Made by a program: the position numbers and the translations under genes
Notes under the pieces: model-generated
Seen by the model: the letters and a program-made list of their open reading frames with translations, nothing else
Told to the model about the DNA's origin: nothing
Databases searched by the model: none
Shown: one piece after another, positions 23,470-36,000 of the stretch
How positions within the stretch are numbered: the stretch's first letter is position 1
Layout: each line of letters begins with the position of its first letter
Origin: Guadua angustifolia
Lineage: Eukaryota > Streptophyta > Magnoliopsida > Poales > Poaceae
Direction of reading: 5' to 3'
Length of the DNA: 64,000 bases
NCBI GenBank assembly: GCA_036346375.1
Contig: CM070508.1
Coordinates: 24,186,852-24,250,851, forward strand

Positions 23470-23940
23470 TGGGGGACCTGAAAAGCATGGTTAATGATGT
23501 CTGCTCCAACAAACATGGTGTGGTGATAAACGAGATGATGCTGCCCGAGATCCTCTCTTGATTGCCTGAATGACAAGATCCTTAACAATGGATTCTTTGA
23601 GTTACCATGATGCTCGAAGCAATGAGATTTTTATGAAGTAACTGCAGGGGACATCTGGGGGAGTTGAATGATGATATTGCGCTTGCCTCACCGATGCTTT
23701 ACTGGGCCATAGTTGTGAGTATTTTTCTTTGTTATATTTTGGTTGTTGGAGTTACTCAAACCGCAATCTTGACACTATTGGGGCACATTGTTTGAACTAT
23801 TGGACACCAATGAGTTGTATCTACCAAGTTTCATCAGTTGGTCAAAGAGATTTGCTTCTTTTCGGGACCGTGAAAAAGACTTGCCGGCTCACAAGTGGGG
23901 GTCAACTTTCTGAATTGACAGTAGTGTTTTAGCAGTTTGT

Positions 23941-26900
23941 TGAAACACTCCAAAATTTCAAAATTTTACTTATTTATTTTATTTGGATTTTATTTGAATT
24001 TTTCCAAATTTATTTGATTTTATTTGAGCCTCTTTTGAAAACTTTCCATTTTGGGAAAATCTTCTATTTTTGCGCATTCCCTTTTTTGGAAATGTGCCTT
24101 GCCGGGCCGACCTCTTTCTTTTCTTGCCATGTCCATTTCTCTGGCCACTCCTTGACTGCTCCCACTCCCATTTTCTCATGAGGTTCGCCATCTCCGGTGG
24201 CTCCTCACCAAACCAATCCTTTGCTTGGCCCAATGTTGAAGCACCCGGCCGGTCCACGCTTGTGTCGCCCCTTCTCTTTTCGCTCCGGTGCGAGCCCCTG
24301 CTCCGCCCGATCCGAACCCCGCTTGATGTCTCATTGTCCTCAGCACCGATTTTCAACGCCTGGCCTACACCGCCCCGTCGCATCGCATCACTCCTCCGCC
24401 TGTGACGCCATGCCCATCCTCGCCGATCCCCCGCTCCCTTTCTCTCTCCTCGCCCAGCGGCTATAAAATCCGCCCCCGAGCTCCATTCCTTCCTCACCCC
24501 GAGCCGGTAAGCACCCGTTCTTTCTCCCCGCGCTTTCCCCTTCCCCCTCCCGGCCTCATTTTCTTCTCCATTGCCTCCTCGCCTTGCAGTGCTTCTTCTT
24601 CCTCGGCTCCGGTCTTTCCCGCCGCCACGCCTCCCCGCTCCCTCCCTTACCCATTTCTCCCCGCCTAGCTTGCAGTGAAGTCTTCTCACCTCCCCCCACT
24701 TATTCTCCTTCCTGCGCTATTTACTTGATTTGGCCATCGTCTTCTTGGCTCGGTTGGGCCGCCGCCGCTTGCCCTCTCTCTCTCTGTCGTGCGGGTCCCG
24801 TCGTCGGCCTCCCTCCCGATCCTCGCCAAGTGGGCCCCGCCATCGCCTTCCCTCTCATCTGGCGCTGGGCCCCATGCGCCAACCTCTCGCGCGCTTAGGC
24901 CCACCAATCAGCCTCCCCCGTCCACTCGCTCGTGCTTGGGCATGCCGTCGCCGCTCGTGGGCCGTGCGTCGTGGGCCTCCCTCGCCCGTGCGCCACCCGC
25001 TCGCCCACCGTGGGCCAGGCCGAGTGGGCCACACAGTGCTGAAAGACGTTATACTGTGCGGCCCAATTTCAAAAATCCTTTTCGATTTTAATTTTGATTT
25101 TTTGGGTTTTTAATTTATTTGAAAATCCGAAAAATCAAATAAAATTCCAGAAAATCCCCAAAAATTCCTAAAAATCCAAAAATATCCAAAAATACATATT
25201 CTTGACCAGTTCGAGCCGCTGAGTCCAAAAATGATCTCCATTTTGTCAAACCAAATCTAGAAAATTCCAAAAATGCCCTCAAACCCTTTTTTCGACCATT
25301 TTCTCTCCGGTTTCCTTTTTCTATTTTTCTTTCTTTGGTTGTTTTTATTCGTTTATTTATTGGTTGTGTTTTTCCGCACTAGATTCGGCGTCGGAGCAAC
25401 CATCAGCATGAATCCCGGAGCAAGAGCAGTTCTCGGAGTTGTGCCAGGAGCCAGAGCCATTCGAGACCAGACACGACGTCGACTACTTCTCGCTAGGCGA
25501 ACCCTTGACCCAGCAAGGCAAGATGCACCCCTTAAACATGTTGATCCCATTTCCCGTATAATTACTATATATTTTGCTCTTGCATCATTGTCTGATAATA
25601 GTGAACTAAAAATGAGCTAATTTGGAATGACTTGATTAGTTAAAACCCATTCCCCTGTTAAAGCTATATTGATTATGTCATATTCAATTGTTAACCCTAG
25701 ATTATCATTAATGAACCCCGTAGATTAGGAATAATAATCTTTTACATTTATGAACTATTGTTCGAAACCCCCGAGTTGTGACTCGAGGCGCATTTTCAAA
25801 ATCTGCTACGGTTAGGAGGACAATATTGGGCAAACCACAGAAGGTGGATGCTGGCCCAACCCCCAACCGATGACAAGCCCAAGTGTGATCTGGTGATGGG
25901 TACGGTGGTACCAATGTTGTGGTGTGTATTGGGCTGTGTCTTTGGCACTTAAGGATTAACCCTCTTAGGCAAAATAAATAACTTCAGTCCTCTCTTAACC
26001 ACAAGTTGGGCCGGTCAGCTCTGTTGATCTGATCCAATGTAGCCCGGTATATTGTTTTTCCCTTTGGAATACCTATCGAAGGTAGCTACCATTCTTGTGG
26101 GGGAATGGATCGTGTAGTGACAGGGGTGGAACGGGAATGGGGTGGCCATTCGCTGGTTCTCACAGCAGTAGGAATCCATAGTTGGCTAGATCGTGTCTCC
26201 CGCCTTGGCCAGTGGGTCCTAGAGACTGTGGATCCACATAACCTACTGGGTAGGGGCTAAAGAGGAGGAATCCAACGAAAGGCTATGTTAATCTTGGTCC
26301 GGCCGCATGCATTTAAGTTGCATGTTATTCTAGAGTGGCACTAACGACCGTAGATATCTTGTGGGTAAAGTTGAGTAGCTCTGCAGAGTGATCTAAATGG
26401 TATTCGAATACGCCGTGCTTCTAGTTAATGAAGCTGATTTAATTTAGGGTGATTCCTGTAACCGAGCTCAAGTAGTTTTAATTATATACTTACTATAATC
26501 TGGATTTTGCTAATAAGTTCATGTTGAGGATGGTGATGCTATTGGTGATTTGTGCTTTAGTTGTAATATAAAATTGGTTTTTGACTCATGCATCTACCAA
26601 ATACTTAACACTAGTGCCAATCCCTTGTAACTCTGTACATGTAGTATTCAGAATTTCCGTGTAGCTTGTTGAGTGCGGTTGTGTACTCACCCTTGCTCCT
26701 AATCCCCCTTTTAGATTTCAATGAAACTGGCGAGTTCCAGAAGAGCGTAGATGGCGATGATATTTGGTTTTGAAGGCCTTGATCTATCTTCTCAAGCCTT
26801 TCTTGTGTGTGTTTTGGTAATATATCTGGTGCCAGCCGCACCTTTTGTAAAAACTCTAGCCATTAGGCCCTTAATTTATCTATAAAATATTCATATTTGC

Positions 26901-26998
26901 TTTTATGTCTGGCAATGTACACTTGGTTACCTGCAGCTAAAGTCCTGGGTAGCTGTGAAGGTATTTATACTCACCCCTGAAAAGGACGGTCCGTTACA
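23941..26998 (+). mobile_element. Complete solo LTR, 3,058 bp
   Basis: The element runs from TGAAACACTCC to GGACGGTCCGTTACA and is flanked by TTTGT on both sides (23936-23940, 26999-27003). Block c carries the uninterrupted site, TTTTAGCAGTTTGTCACCCG at about 50380-50400, which proves the limits. There is no gag-pol sequence. The right third (25700-26750) matches, in reverse, the start of the elements at 620 and 59022. A solo LTR of a gypsy family with unusually long LTRs is the simplest reading. Confidence 0.88.
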
Positions 26999-27003
26999 TT
27001 TGT

Positions 27004-27293
27004 CACCCGTGGGATGCTAAGAGAATGTAGTCAATGTACAATACAAGTGCTTATCAAAGAAAAACTATATATTTTTTGCAATATAGAATAGATAAAGTGT
27101 TTCTTTTGTAGCATCGATGCTTAAATAGGCACTTGTGCTTATTATTTGTATAACTATATCTATAGATAATATAGCATCTAAGCACCTAGAATAGATATGC
27201 TTGTATTGGAGGAAATGACCATTACATAGACGCTTGATGATGCGGATGTTCTCTCTTTTACGGACTATGTATACCCATCTTACATTATACACA
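27004..27293. repeat. Right part of block b
   Basis: This is the sequence following the solo LTR, matching 50391-50685 of block c almost base for base (for example GGAAATGACCATTACATAGA). It ends at TACATTATACACA, where TE-A begins. In block c the same point continues into the CACTA-like array, so that array and the 5' half of the acidic-tail gene are missing from unit 2. No gene is seen. Confidence 0.8.
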
Positions 27294-28259
27294 TGTCGGC
27301 GTATTTCACTGGACATGATCCTGTCGATGGACAGAGTTTCTCCCATGATGGAGAATAAGGTTAGATAGAGGGCGTCTTCGCGATTGGACACCCTAATGGC
27401 TCTCGCGTGAGGGATCCGGGGGTCAACAAATCAAAGAACACACCGATGTACCCAGGTTCGGGCCCCTAGTGTGGGTAACAGCCCTACGTCCTGCTAGATC
27501 TTTGTCGATATATATTGAGCTGGTTACAATGCTCTTTTCAGTTCGTTCTCCTTCTCTCTTTTCTCTCTAAGTCTTGGTTTCTCCTTTTGGTCCTCTGTCC
27601 CTCCCCCTTTCTTCCATGCACCAGAGCTCCCTTATACAGACTAGGCTGGCTAGGGCAGGTGAGAAGGTGACATCATACTGATCTACGATTCATTTATTAC
27701 ACCTATCACTGTAGTTCTGTCCTCCAAGCCTCATTTAATGTCGTTGTATGGCTTCGGGTTACTTTGGGATGTGACTTTCAATGACGGGTTAGGTGTGGCG
27801 CCGAGGATGGGCCGTCGTTGTGTCGATAGCAGAACTCTTCGCAATCAATGGCTCTGACACAACGTGTCAGGGGAAGGAGATTTTGAGGCGAAGCCTCCTT
27901 CTCATTCTTTTGGCCGCCCTCGTGGCCCGGCGAGAGGGGCATGATCGCCGCCGCCGCCAGCCGCCACGGTCGCTCACCCGCCTTCGCCGAGCCACCACGC
28001 GGGCGTGGCCCAGCGAGAGGGCTCGATCGCCACTTTGCTCACCAAAGCCGCCACATGGGTCGCTTTCTTTGGCGAGTGGGGCCTAGCTCGTCTGCTCGCT
28101 AGGTCGCCACGTGGGCTGGCACCCGGCGAGAGGGGCCTGATCGCCCGCCTGCTCACTAGGCCGCCACATGGGCCGCTCGCTAGGCGGGTGGGGCCTGATC
28201 GCCCTCCTGCTCACCAGGTCGCCACATGGTCTTACTTGTCTACGACGGAGAGGGTACCC
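27294..28259 (+). mobile_element. TE-A: 5' LTR of a gypsy-type element, interrupted by the Sirevirus
   Basis: The LTR begins TGTCGGCGTATTTCACTGG. Its end, GGCGTAAAGTACGCCGACA, is found on the far side of the Sirevirus at 41176-41195, so the two parts make one LTR of about 990 bp with TGTCGGCGTA/TACGCCGACA inverted ends. At about 27905-28235 it contains roughly five to six tandem units of about 57 bp around GCCGCCACATGGGCCGCT and GGCGAGAGGGGCCTGATCGC. There is no coding sequence, and no matching 3' LTR lies in the window. Confidence 0.7.
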
Positions 28260-31101
28260 TGAAAGCATCTAGGCCCCCATGTGGTTAAGATTTTGGTAAT
28301 TAATGACAATCAAGGCAAATATACTAACCATATTTGTGCAAGCAAGTTGGAAACAGGAAAAATGTATTCCACGAAAGATGTCGGACGGCTTCAAATGCAA
28401 AATGGAAGGAGTACGCGCAAAAGAATCTTAAGAAATGAAGGAATAAAATTTTAGGAGTATTTTCTAGTCCTTTTTACCGATCTTGGAGTTAGAAGTGAAG
28501 ATCGGGTTGATAGGATAGTCGCCGTACTATCAAGAGGGACTTGATATGGGTCTTTGAATCTTTCATGTGCTCAGAATATGGCTCAATATTTAGTCTAGAC
28601 ATTCATGCATTCGAGAGAAAATTTAAATCCTAAAAATGCATTGAGTGCCGCACTCACTGAAGTGTTGAGTGGTAGTACTGCAAGTCTTGATACTACCGGT
28701 GTTAGATGGCGGTAGCTAAATTCAGAGAGTGATTTTTCTTGCCTTCTTGAACCCCGAGGCGGCACTACCGTTAGGGTGTGAGCAGTAGTACTGCAAGTCT
28801 TGGTACTCTACGGCTTATAAGGGCTGTAGCTTTATGATGATCTGCATCTCCTTGGTCGCTGTGAGCCAAGACTACCACAGGTCGAGGCGGTAGTACTGCT
28901 GAATCTTGACTACAAGCACACTAGTTAGCGGCGACTTTATTCCAGAGGCAATTCCTTCTCGGTGGCAAAGTCTTGAGACTCTCAAGACCTCAAGGGCTGA
29001 TAGTATCTAAGCCATGAAATTTTTAATCAGATGTGCCACGTGTTAGCGCATTAAATGCCCGTTCTAGCTGCTGAGTCGCAGGAGCTAGACTACCTAGGCC
29101 CATAGAGGCTGTAGAGGCTGTAATCCTACCCTTGCGCAAAAAGCAGGTAAAAAGCAAATAACGGCTAGTTTGAGTGGGTGGGGTTATAAATACCCTCACC
29201 GTGCTAGGGCACAGTTGGTGACTCCATTGAATACATTCTAAGCCCTAGCAACTCTCTCCACACTCTTGTGCATTCAATTGTTGTCTTTTGAGTTCTTGGA
29301 GAGAAAATTGAGTGCATTGAAAGCATTGCATTAGTTGAGTCATATTGGTTGCACTCTTGAGCTTCAAGCCCACGTCAAATTTATTACTCTTGGAGGTTGC
29401 CGCCTCCTAGACGGCTTGGAGGTGATCGGGATTGGTGATCTTCTCAAAGAAGTTTGTGAGAAGGCCCAATCGGTGTGAAGGCAAGGAGCTCGCCTACCCG
29501 GAGCGGGGAAGAGCTACCGATAGTGATCGAGGAAGGCTCAAGCAAGAGGAGCCGGTTTGAAGAAATTCAAGTCACCTCAACGTGGAGTAGGGGAGACTGG
29601 CAAGTCTCCGAGACCACGGGAAAAATTCTCTTGTCCATCACTTATGGTTTGCTTGATTTTACTCTTGTGCAATTCTAGTAATTTGATTCTCTTGTACTAC
29701 TTGCTTAGTTTTGATATACTTGCATAGGGATATCATTTGTGATCACTAGAATTGTTAAGTGTTAAATTTGCCAAAATTGTCACTAGTTCTTAGAAATCTT
29801 TAAACTTGAATTTTAGTGATCACAAATGATATCCCTATGCGGGATAGTGGGGCATGGGCCCATGTTGTCAGTGACTGTGTAAAAGTTTCTTCTCGGGTTG
29901 TAACTCTAACTGCATGACAGGTGGGCCTCGAAGCAGCACGCCCGAGAGCAAGGGAAAAGGAGTACTAGATGCTCAAAAATTAGCAGCACAAGAGGATTAC
30001 AACGGTACACCATAGCCATAAATACCGCATCACACGCCCACACGATGGATTTTCAATGACAGGTGGACCCACGTTTCACTTGGGCCCAACTGTCACTCTC
30101 TTAGTGTACGTGGCCATACATCTGCCAAGAGTCACTCACCCCGCCATGTGTACAGTTGGGCAAAGGGCTCGCTACTGGCGAGTGCCACGTGGAATGGGTG
30201 GACCCTCCTCAGGTGCTCCCACACATGGGGGTTTGGACTCTGGTCGTCCTCGTCCTTATTGCTTGCGTATTGCTGCACCGCGATGCCATTGAATGAGAGC
30301 TTGAGGGCTTATTTGCAAAACTGAAGATACTTCAACAATAATTGAAGTGGCCGTGTACACGATTAAAGGAGAGCCCGGGGTTATTTGCAAAAGTGAAGAT
30401 GCTTGAAGAACAACGCAGTGTGACTGTACATTTGAGTAGAGAGCAGTAATCAAAATCAATCGAATTACAGTCGCAAAAGATCATCGAGTTAGAAATTAGA
30501 TCTTAGATTTAAGAGTAAATTTCATAAAACTACATGTTTCTTGTATAACTATAAAAAAACTACAGATTTTAGTTTCTATTTCACAAAAATACAGATTTTA
30601 GAAGAACCTGTTTTACAAAACTATAGGTTCTAGTACAATCAGAAAACTATAAATTTTAACTTCTATTTTATAAAACTGTAGATTTTAGGAGAATTTGTAT
30701 CATAAAACTATATGTTTTAAAAGAACTTATTTCACAAAACTACAGATTTTAGAATTGGCCATTTCTTGTAATGAGTCTGATAGTGTGGACCCACATGACG
30801 GTCTCACACGCCCTCATTCCCTTTTCACTCACGCGTGAGGCTGTTATTTAGGCCCAAACTACCGGATTCGTCACAAGAAACGATTAATTCTAAAACATGT
30901 AGTTTTGTTAAATAGAAGCTAAAATCTATAGTTTTCTAATAATTTGTGTAAGAAATCTGTAATTTTGTAAAACAAGTTCTTCTAAAATCTATAGTTTTAT
31001 AAAATATAAGCTAAAATTTACAGTTTTTTGATAGTTTGTATAAGAAATTAGTCTTGTGAAATAAAAATAAAAATAAAACTCGAATCATCCTCGATCTTAC
31101 A
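28260..31101 (+). repeat. Sirevirus 5' LTR, containing a 1.27-kb insertion
   Basis: The segment 28260-29816 matches the 3' LTR (39569-41118), and the last 17 bp (TCATCCTCGATCTTACA) match the 3' LTR end. Between them 29817-31084 is foreign and replaces about 45 bp. The CGGTACTACCG palindromes of the 3' LTR are mostly mutated here. The LTR should hold the element's promoter; TATAAATACC at about 29196 with a plausible start about 30 bp downstream is the best TATA candidate. Confidence 0.85.
29817..31084. mobile_element. Foreign insertion in the 5' LTR, with a foldback-type inverted repeat
   Basis: The insertion starts with an inverted copy of the nearby LTR sequence: 29814-29840 is the reverse complement of 29722-29748, 27 bp. 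A non-coding stretch follows (29841-30510). Then two long AT-rich inverted arms occur at about 30511-30765 and 30885-31062, built from variants of AAAACTACAGATTTTAG and its complement. The arms flank a short loop containing GGACCCACATGACGG. The arms look like a foldback MITE; the whole has no clear target duplication, so it may have arisen by a complex repair event. Confidence 0.65.
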
Positions 31102-31103
31102 AG

Positions 31104-31115
31104 TGGTATCAGAGC
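31104..31115 (+). promoter_or_regulatory. Primer binding site for initiator-Met tRNA
   Basis: TGGTATCAGAGC lies two bases after the 5' LTR end (31101). It is complementary to the 3' end of plant initiator tRNA-Met, the usual primer for copia reverse transcription. Confidence 0.95.
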
Positions 31116-31155
31116 TTGGTCTCTCTATTTCGGCTTTACCGCCTAGAGAGCAAGG

Positions 31156-33076
31156 ATGGCCAACGAGGGGATGTCAATTGGAAAAGCTCCTTTCTTTGAT
31201 GGTACAAATTATTCTTATTGGAAAATTCGTATGACGGTTTATCTCAAAGCTATGAGTCCCAACATATGGAGAATTGTCAATGAGGGTTATGTTATGACCA
31301 CCGGTGCCGCTTTAAATGAGGAACAAAATGAAAGATTTATTCATCTAAATGCTCAAGCTATGAATGCCATTTTTGGTGCCTTAAATGCGGATGAATTTAA
31401 TCGTGTAAGTAATTTAGAAACCGCACATGAAATTTAGAATACACTGTCGGAAATTCATGAAGGAACATCCACTGTTAAGGAAGCAAAATTACATATGCTT
31501 AGAGTTAAATATGAAAGTTTCATTATGTTGCCTCATGAGAATATTAATGAAATGTATTCTAGATTAAATAATATTGTTAACGAGCTCAAGGGTCTTGGTA
31601 CGACCTTGAGTGATGTTGATATTGTCAGGAAAATGCTTAGAACTCTTCCGGAGAAATATGAAACATTGATTACCTTATTTCTCAACTCGTCGGAATTGCC
31701 AAGGATGACGCCAACCGGACTTCTCGGAAATCTCATCACCAACGAGCTCTACAAGAAAGACAAGGAAGAGTTGTTGGAACAAAACTCTTCCAAGAAGAAA
31801 AACATCGCATTCAAAGCTAAGGCGGGGTCAAGTGATGAAGACTCCGAAGATGAGGACACCGAGGAGGAGATGACGCTTCTAGTAAGAAGAATGAAGAAAT
31901 TTATGAGAAGGCGCTCAAACTCAAGTGGTCCGCAAAGGTTCAAGAAAGGGCAATATTCAAACTCCAACTGGTATGCAAATATCCGGTGTTATGAATGTGA
32001 TGAGAAGGGACACATCGCCTCGCATTATCCCAAGAAGAAGGATGAAAAAGACAAATCACCCAAGAAGAAGAAATTCTTTCAAGGCAAGAAGAAACTATTC
32101 AAGAAATTCCAAAAGGATGGCAAGGGTGAAGCTCACATCGGGGAGTGGGATTCCGAAGAAGAGTATTCGGACTCCGACTCATCCGAAGAAGAGACTCCTT
32201 CAAAGAAGAAGGGTCTTGCCGGTGTCGCCATCAAGGAGGCTTCATCACCTTTCGTCACTCCTTTATGCCTTATGGCTAGAGGAGAAACCAAGGTAAATTC
32301 TAATGAAAATGATGAACCATCGTATGATGAATTAATGGATATGCTTGAGGAATTAAATGAATATCTTGGCAAAGAGAAATCAAAATTTAAGGTTTTGAGA
32401 AAAGAGTTTCTCTCTCAAAAATTCTTGTGAGGAGCTAAAGGAAGCTTATGAGGTTCTCATTGCTAAGGATCATTCAAAGCCCTCAAATGATATTGGAATT
32501 GAATGTAATATTATTGATGTTTTGCCTAGATTAGACGATGGCTCATTTCATGTAGAAAAATCAAGCATATCTACTTCAAGTGATAATTTAATTGATATAT
32601 CATGCTCTAGTGCTAGCTCATGTCATGGAAATTTAATTCTTGAAAATAATGAACTTAAGAAACAAGTAAACAAATTAAGTCAAAGTCTAGATAGATGTTT
32701 TAAGGGTAAGGACACCTTAAATAAAATTTTGGGTAGTCAAAGATGTTCCTATAATAAAGAAGGTTTAGGATATGTCCCTAAAAAGAACAAGAAAAGAAAT
32801 AACAAGGCTCCGCGTTTTGTAAGATCAAATGGTAAATTTTGTTATAAATGCCATGAAATAGGACATCTAGCGAATGATTGTACCTTGAGTAAAGCATCTA
32901 AGGAAAACATTCATGATTCTTGCTATGTACTCAAGAAAGATAAGAATGGTAAAACATTTGCTAAATTTATTGGAACTCCAATATTTGGCCAAAGAAAGAA
33001 AGCCATTTGGGTTCCCAAAACCTTGGTTACTAACCTCCAAGGACCCAAACAAATTTGGGTACCTAAAAAGGCTTGA
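31156..33076 (+). pseudogene. Sirevirus gag, broken by one stop and one frameshift
   Basis: The reading frame starts MANEGMSIGKAPFFDGTNYS and carries copia gag motifs (YWKIRMTVYLKAM, LPEKYETLITLF). An in-frame TAG at 31435-31437 (AHEI*NTLSEIHEG) replaces the expected Trp. A frameshift in the TCTCTC run near 32410 leads to TGA at 32428; coding continues in the next frame with SCEELKEAYEVLIAKDHS to 33076. Two zinc knuckles are seen. The first, CYECDEKGHIASHYP, has Tyr in place of the last Cys; the second, CYKCHEIGHLANDC (about 32840), is intact. Lys-rich and Ser/acidic patches lie between them. Gag would form the virus-like particle; this copy cannot make it. Confidence 0.88.
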
Positions 33077-33089
33077 TTTTCTTTTGTAG

Positions 33090-36000
33090 GTAAACTACAA
33101 GACCAGTGGACGGCATTGGGTGTTGGATAGTGGATGCACTCAACACATGACCGGCGACCGGAAAATGTTCACCACATTTGATTCGGGAAGTGGGCAAAAC
33201 GACAAGATCACATTTGGTGACAATAGCAAAGGAAAGGTTTTGGGCTTAGGTAAAATTGCCATATCAAATGATCTTTCCATTTCTAATGTGTTATTAGTTG
33301 AAACATTAAATTTTAATTTGCTATCCGTTGCTCAAATATGTGATCTTGATCTTGTTTGCACCTTCTCTAAAAATGGTGTTGTTATTTCTAAAGCAAATGA
33401 TAATTCACTAGTGTTTAAAGGATTTAGATTTGGAAATTTATATTTAGTTGATTTCACTTCAAATGACTCATGTCTTCAAACTTGCTTAATGGCAAAAACA
33501 TCTTTAGGATGGTTATGGCATAGAAGACTAGCTCATGTTGGAATGATTCAACTTAAAAAGTTATTTAAAAACGATTTAGTTGTGGGCTTGAAAGATGTGA
33601 AGTTTGAGAAAAATCGACTTTGTAGTGCTTGTCAAGCCGGCAAACAAGTTGCTAGTTCTCATCCTTCAAAAAGTATCATGTCCACATCTAGACCATTAGA
33701 GCTCTTACATATGGATTTGTTTGGCCCGACAACCTATAAGAGCATTGGAGGAAATTCTTATTGTTTAGTCGTTGTTGATGACTATTCTAGATATACATGG
33801 GTTTTCTTCTTAGATGATAAATCCGAAACCTCAAATATTTTCAAAAGGTTTGCAAAAAGGGCTCAAAACGAATTTGATTTTATAATAAAGAAAATCCGTA
33901 GTGACAACGGTTCCGAGTTCAAAAATACAAGAATTGAAGATTGTTGTGATGAACTCGGAATAAAGCACGAGCTTTCCGCAACCTACACTCCGGAACAAAA
34001 TGGAGTTGTGGAACGGAAAAATCGTACATTAATTGAAATGGCAAGAACAATGTTAGATGAGTATGGTACTTCCGATAGTTTTTGGGCGGAAGCCATCAAT
34101 ACCGCTTGCCATGCTACAAATAGACTTTATTTGCATCGTCTCTTGAAAAAGACCTCTTATGAACTTCTTGTTGGAAGAAGGCCGAACATTTCTTATTTTC
34201 GAGTTTTTGGTTGCAAATGTTACATTTTGAAAAAGGGTGTTCGGTTCTCAAAATTTCAAAGTCGTTGCGATGAAGGGTTCTTGCTTGGTTATTCCTCTAA
34301 TAGCAAAGCTTATCGAGTTTTTAATAAAAACAAAGGATTTGTTGAAGAAACTTGTGATGTTGAATTCGATGAGACTAATGGCTCTCAAGAAGAGCAAGAA
34401 AACTTGGATGATGTAGGTGAAGAAGGGCTAAGAGAAGCAATGAAGAATATGACGTTAGGAGATGTGAAGCCGGAGGTTGACATTGAAAATCAACCCTCAT
34501 CCACTCAAGCCGAACCTTCAACTTCCGCAACTCCAAGCCAAATTCAAATCATCGATGAAGACGATAAGAACAATGATCAACAAGTTCAACCCCTACCTCA
34601 ACGAATTCATCACGGTCTCTCTAAGGATCACCCAATAGATCAAATATTGGGTGACGTGAGTAAGGGTGTTCAAACTAGATCCCGTGTCGCTTCTTTTTAT
34701 GAGCATTACTCTTTTGTGTCATCTTTTGAACCCACTCATGTAGATGAAGCATTAAGTGATCCGGATTGGGTAAATGACATACACGATGAATTAAATAACT
34801 TTGCTCGTAATGATGTATGGACATTAGTAGAAAGACCTAAGGAACATAACGTAATTGGCACAAAATGGGTCTTTCGAAATAAACAAGATGAGAATGGTAT
34901 AGTAGTAAGAAATAAAGCCAGATTAGTGGCGCAAGGTTTCACTCAAGTCGAAGGATTAGATTTCGGTAAAACTTTTGCACCCGTAGCTAGGTTAGAAGCT
35001 ATTAGAATCTTGCTTGCATTTGCATCAAGCTTTGATATTAAGTTATTTCAAATGGATGTAAAGAGTGCATTCTTAAATGGACAAATATCCGAATTGGTAT
35101 TTGTAGAACAACCTCCCGGTTTTGAAAATTCCAAATATCCTAATCATGTTTACAAACTCTCTAAGGTGCTATATGGACTTAAACAAGCTCCTAGAGCATG
35201 GTATGAGCGTCTTAGAGATTTTCTAATCTCAAAAGGATTCAAAATTGGGAAGGTTGATACTACACTCTTTACAAAAATAATTGATGAAGATTTCTTTGTA
35301 TGTCAAATATATGTTGATGATATCATTTTCGGTTCTACTAACGAAGATTTTTGCAAAGAGTTTGGTGATATGATGTCTAGGGAGTTTGAAATGTCGATGA
35401 TCGGTGAGTTAAGCTTCTTCCTTGGACTTCAAATCAAGCAACTCAAGAATGGGACTTTCGTGAGTCAAACCAAGTACACGAAGGATCTTCTCAAAAGATT
35501 TGGCATGGAGGACGCAAAGCCGATCAGGACTCCAATGGCATCAAATGGTCATCTCGACTTAAACGAGGGAGGTAAACCGGTAGATTTAAAACTTTATAGA
35601 TCTATGATTGGTAGTTTGCTTTATCTTACCGCATCTAGGCCCGATATAATGTTTAGTGTTTGCATGTGTGCTCGTTTTCAAGCCTCTCCAAAAGAATGCC
35701 ATTTAGTTGCCGTAAAGAGAATTCTAAGATATTTAAAGCATTCCTCAAATATAGGTTTATGGTATCCTAAAGGTGCAAAATTCGATTTAATTGGATATTC
35801 GGATTCGGATTATGCGGGTTGCAAAGTGGATAGAAAAAGCACCCTCGGGAGTTGCCAATTGCTAGGTAGATCCCTAGTCTCATGGTTCTCCAAGAAACAA
35901 AATTCCGTAGCTTTATCCACCGCCGAAGCCGAATACATATCCACCGGTAGTTGTTGCGCTCAATTGTTATGGATGAGGCAAACTCTAATGGATTATGGAA

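Larger units (their letters stand above)
21060..23940. repeat. Upstream block copy b (5' flank of mTERF copy 1)
   Basis: The segment directly upstream of mTERF copy 1 starts CAGCTCCTGTTACTCTGACC, which is the empty site for the PIF-like element of block d. It then follows the same sequence as blocks a, c and d to TTTTAGCAGTTTGT at 23940. It is interrupted at 22301-23469 by a truncated copia element and is followed by the solo LTR. No gene other than the F-box stub is seen. Any mTERF promoter should lie in its first few hundred bases, but no clear TATA position could be fixed. Confidence 0.85.

Noticed and set aside
27973..28268. Arg/Pro-rich ORFs on both strands in the TE-A LTR
   Set aside because: They translate a 57-bp tandem repeat; no coding evidence.
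30056..30292. 78-codon ORF in the foreign insertion of the 5' LTR
   Set aside because: No recognisable motif and no flanking gene signals.
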